Source: Cercis canadensis (lineage: Eukaryota > Streptophyta > Magnoliopsida > Fabales > Fabaceae). From it: 64,000 nt of DNA. Under the pieces are notes generated by a model. That model was not told the origin of the DNA. It saw only the letters and a program-made list of their open reading frames with translations, and ran no database searches. Shown here piece after piece: positions 61,184-64,000 of the stretch. The position numbers were made by a program, and so were the translations under genes. How positions within the stretch are numbered: the first letter of the stretch is position 1; each line of letters begins with the position of its first letter. Location of the stretch: positions 411,396 to 475,395 of the forward strand of contig QAOA01005636.1 in the NCBI GenBank assembly GCA_003255065.1, written 5' to 3'.

Positions 61184-63937
61184 ATGGGTTATCTCTTTTC
61201 TCTCTCATCCTTTTTGTTATCGATCACCGTCTGCTTCGTTGCTTGTTCGCAAGTTCTCGTCTTCGTTAATGGCCAGACAGATAATCTCAGTCAACATTCA
61301 CTTACCCCAATCAACTACGATCTCTACCATTCCAGGTAATTCCTGTGTAACCGTCATATTCTCTCATTGACAATTCCATACGGCTAATTTATGATCGTGC
61401 TTCATCTCTTTCACCTGAATTTCTTAGATTGGATTAGAATTCGAATTTTTCAATTCGATCACTTTTACATATCCTGTGAATCATGGGAGTCAGTAGTAAC
61501 TTCCTATTTTATTTTTCTGTTTTTGTTTCGGATGCAGATCACGTTTTATATGACCGTTAAATTAGTGGCTCCAAAATTAAGCTTGTTGTATTATATGGAG
61601 GAGGATGTTGGAACTATTTTTTCTCAATAGTTTCCGCTGTCCTTTTGGTTACTAGGAAATTGCAGGAAAATAAATTAATAATCTAGGGGGATAGATATTA
61701 CCTATGTCCAGCTGATTTAAAATAATTTGTTATGTTCTATATAAAGTTTTAATTTTTCTCAGTGTACTTATGACTTCTCATATTTTACAAATATGAATAC
61801 AATTTATTGATGAAAAATTTAACTTGAGCATATTATCAATCCATCACCTGTCTACATGAACTGAAGATAAATTTGGGCTATTCTAGGTTTTTTTTTTTTA
61901 TCATCTCATAGCATGGTGGCTGCCAAATTTGTTCGATTTCTAATCCATAGCGTCAGATGTGTGCTTGTGGTAGAGTACCTTGATATAACTTTAGAAGTGA
62001 ATAATGTACCCATACTCCAATTTTTGGAATTAAATTATATCAAAGCTCCTGTACAACTGGTGGAAGGACAAAATTATAATGGTAAAAAGCTAACAAAGCA
62101 TATAGTATAGTGAAATATCTTTGTTGCATTCGTAATCTGTTGTCTTATCTTTCAATGCTTCACATACCCTTAATCTATTCTGCACAAGAAGCATTGGTGT
62201 GAGCACATTTAGTGATGGTTGTATCAGTTGTTAATTATAAAGGTACCATGTCTCATGTTTCCCACTGCAGCAGTCATTTGAACGACTGGGGATTTAAATG
62301 ATGTATCTAATAGAATCAGGCTACATGGGGACTTCCACGTTTGCAAAAAGTAGCTTTGAAGTTGAAGGATGGTATTCTATAGGTCTGTTGTATTCTTTTG
62401 CCACACTATATGGTAAGGTGTGCTTGGTTGTTAAGAGATCACATGTATCAAAGCTGAATGTAGTATAGATGAGCATGTGAAGGTGGATATTCCAAAAAAC
62501 AAAGTATAATAAGGGATGAGATATCTGATCAGAGTTAGGAGTCGCTTTGATTGAAGATTTGATAGTGGACAGAGAGAATTGTTTTAAATATGTAGGCATT
62601 TATACTGTGAGGATGAAAATGCTTCGCTGTGTAAGCGTGAGATTAAAGCAGAATCTAAGAGGATAAGAAAGATACTGTAAATGACATAGATAGAAATATT
62701 AATGACGGATTCAGTGCTAAAGAAAGAGAGTAAAATAGAGTCTTCTATAGGAAATAATGGGATTCAAATACTCATATCATATAGAGGTCCCCAGTAGTTT
62801 TGATTTATGGATTACGAAGTCAAGGCCTAAGTGGATTAATGCTTCTTGTTGAAGGAATCCAACTGATTCTGTTAATTTTTTTGTTATGGTGCACCACCTG
62901 ACACTACAAAGATCTATTCATTGCAAATATTGTTGATTTTATGAATTTTCCACTTCCCATATTCTCCTAACATTTTTGCCCACTCTCTTACTAATTCATA
63001 TGTCACTTCTCACTCGGTGTGTCTAGTAGAATATCCTTAATGTTTATCTTCCCTGAACATGTTTTCTGTTTTTCCATTTTTCTGGTTAGTCAGTTAGCTG
63101 AAATCTCATTTAATTATATTCCTGTAGTGCACATATCTCTTTTTGGTAAGACTCTTAATTCACCTTGAACGCCATTTTGGGCTTCCCCAAACATTTTACT
63201 CTAATGCTTGGGGTTAGGCTAATTAGCCAGTTTCATCTTTTTAATAGAACCGTTTATTTGTTTTTTTTCTGAACCCTTTTGTGGGATTCTGCAGTGGCAA
63301 TTTGATGGAAGAGATCAAGGCTTTGGTCCATCGTCACCCGGATAAACTCACTGTGGGTCATTCTATGATGCATCTAGACTTCTAGGATGTGTCACTATGC
63401 TAGAATCATATTCTTATCTTTGATGTTTCTAAACAGATGGAGACAATGCAAGCTGGAAATAAGGGCTATAGTGCTGAGGTCACAGTGGTTACTTATTGTC
63501 AGGGAAGAGGAGAGAGTGATGAGAGGTCAAAGCTTCGTATCCTTCTTGTAAGTTTTCCACATTATTGGCATGAATAACATATGCTTTTATTTGACCAAGA
63601 TATTCATATTACAAACAATTGGATGTTTGAGCTTAGCTTTGTCTTCCAAGTGTTGAATGCCCAAAATGGGGGAGAATTGTGATAATAACATAAAACCAGT
63701 GTGATATATTTTTAATAGAAGCTATAATTTGACATGTAGTGGATAGTTATCTCAAATTGGTTATTCTGGTGTTTTGACAGATGATTCCTTGTCTTCCAGA
63801 GTTTTGGGCAGCATGGAAGGGAGCTGATTACCTCAGAACTTGCTTTAAGGATTTTGTCTATTCTAAGTGAAGAACAATTTCTACCCAGCATGGATCGAGC
63901 TTCCTTAAACAGTACGCTTGACAAGCTTGTCATAAAG
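61184..63937 (+). CDS. M14 zinc carboxypeptidase, At5g42320 type (5' part, continues past right edge)
   Basis: Four exons are visible: 61184-61335, 63295-63352, 63437-63547 and 63800-63937, all GT-AG and in phase (153 complete codons). The gene continues beyond 64000. The start MGYLFSLSSFLLSITVCFVA is a hydrophobic signal peptide or anchor, so the enzyme is probably secretory. The mature part reads LTPINYDLYHSSGNLMEEIK, ALVHRHPDKLTMETMQAGNK and FGQHGRELITSELALRILSI. HGRE provides the first two zinc ligands (HxxE) of the M14 family; the third His and catalytic Glu lie outside the window. The family removes C-terminal residues from peptides. The first intron is unusually long (1959 bp). Confidence 0.9.
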
Positions 63938-64000
63938 GTAAGTAAAAAAATTGTCAGACATGTGGCCAATTACTTTTGCATGTAAATTAACACAAAGTAT

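Noticed and set aside
1..64000. CRISPR array, bacterial operon or ribosome-binding sites
   Set aside because: The window is eukaryotic nuclear DNA. The only regular repeats are microsatellites, the 136-bp array and transposon termini.

Overview
The window is nuclear DNA from a flowering plant, very probably a eudicot. The genes are split by short GT-AG introns, intergenic DNA is AT-rich, and the gene families are plant-specific (NIN-like protein, plant catalase, U-box/ARM ligase, class I starch branching enzyme). I cannot name the species. Five isolated N bases look like contig joins.

Layout: 174-437 (-) remnant of a serine carboxypeptidase-like gene. 896-4115 (-) NIN-like transcription factor. 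8685-12664 (-) catalase. 16009-18620 (-) PUB15-type U-box/armadillo E3 ligase. 18.7-28.1 kb transposon-rich gap. 28166-35097 (+) double-BTB/discoidin protein like Arabidopsis At2g30600. 35974-38320 (-) spliceosomal SmD3. 38503-45415 a small Mutator-type element split by a 6.4 kb hAT transposon with an intact transposase. 46847-53511 (+) class I starch branching enzyme SBE1. 54-55.4 kb a SINE and a MITE. 55854-56607 (-) a small basic protein of unknown function. 58518-59741 a hAT-type element carrying an amino-acid-transporter fragment. 61184 to the right end (+) the 5' part of an M14 zinc carboxypeptidase like At5g42320. Exon models were built by hand from conserved protein sequence, reading frame and GT-AG sites. 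All reading phases close, and the complete proteins have family-typical lengths (catalase 492 aa, SmD3 132 aa, PUB15 640 aa, SBE1 833 aa, BTB protein 819 aa, NLP 892 aa).

The genes are independent housekeeping or regulatory loci, not a pathway cluster. From memory of the Arabidopsis map, NLP4, CAT1/CAT3 and SmD3b lie close together on chromosome 1, and At5g42320 and PUB15 (At5g42340) are near neighbours on chromosome 5, so the order looks like an ancestral block later split in Arabidopsis.

The most interesting layer is the mobile DNA. Nine elements can be delimited to the base by terminal inverted repeats and target-site duplications (TSDs): five Mutator-type (9-bp TSD), three hAT-type (8-bp TSD) and one SINE (18-bp TSD). 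Several carry host-gene pieces: uridine kinase and SAPS/PP6-regulator exons in the autonomous hAT, an AVT-type amino-acid transporter in a second hAT, a PPR gene in one MULE, and an unidentified S/R-rich reading frame in another.
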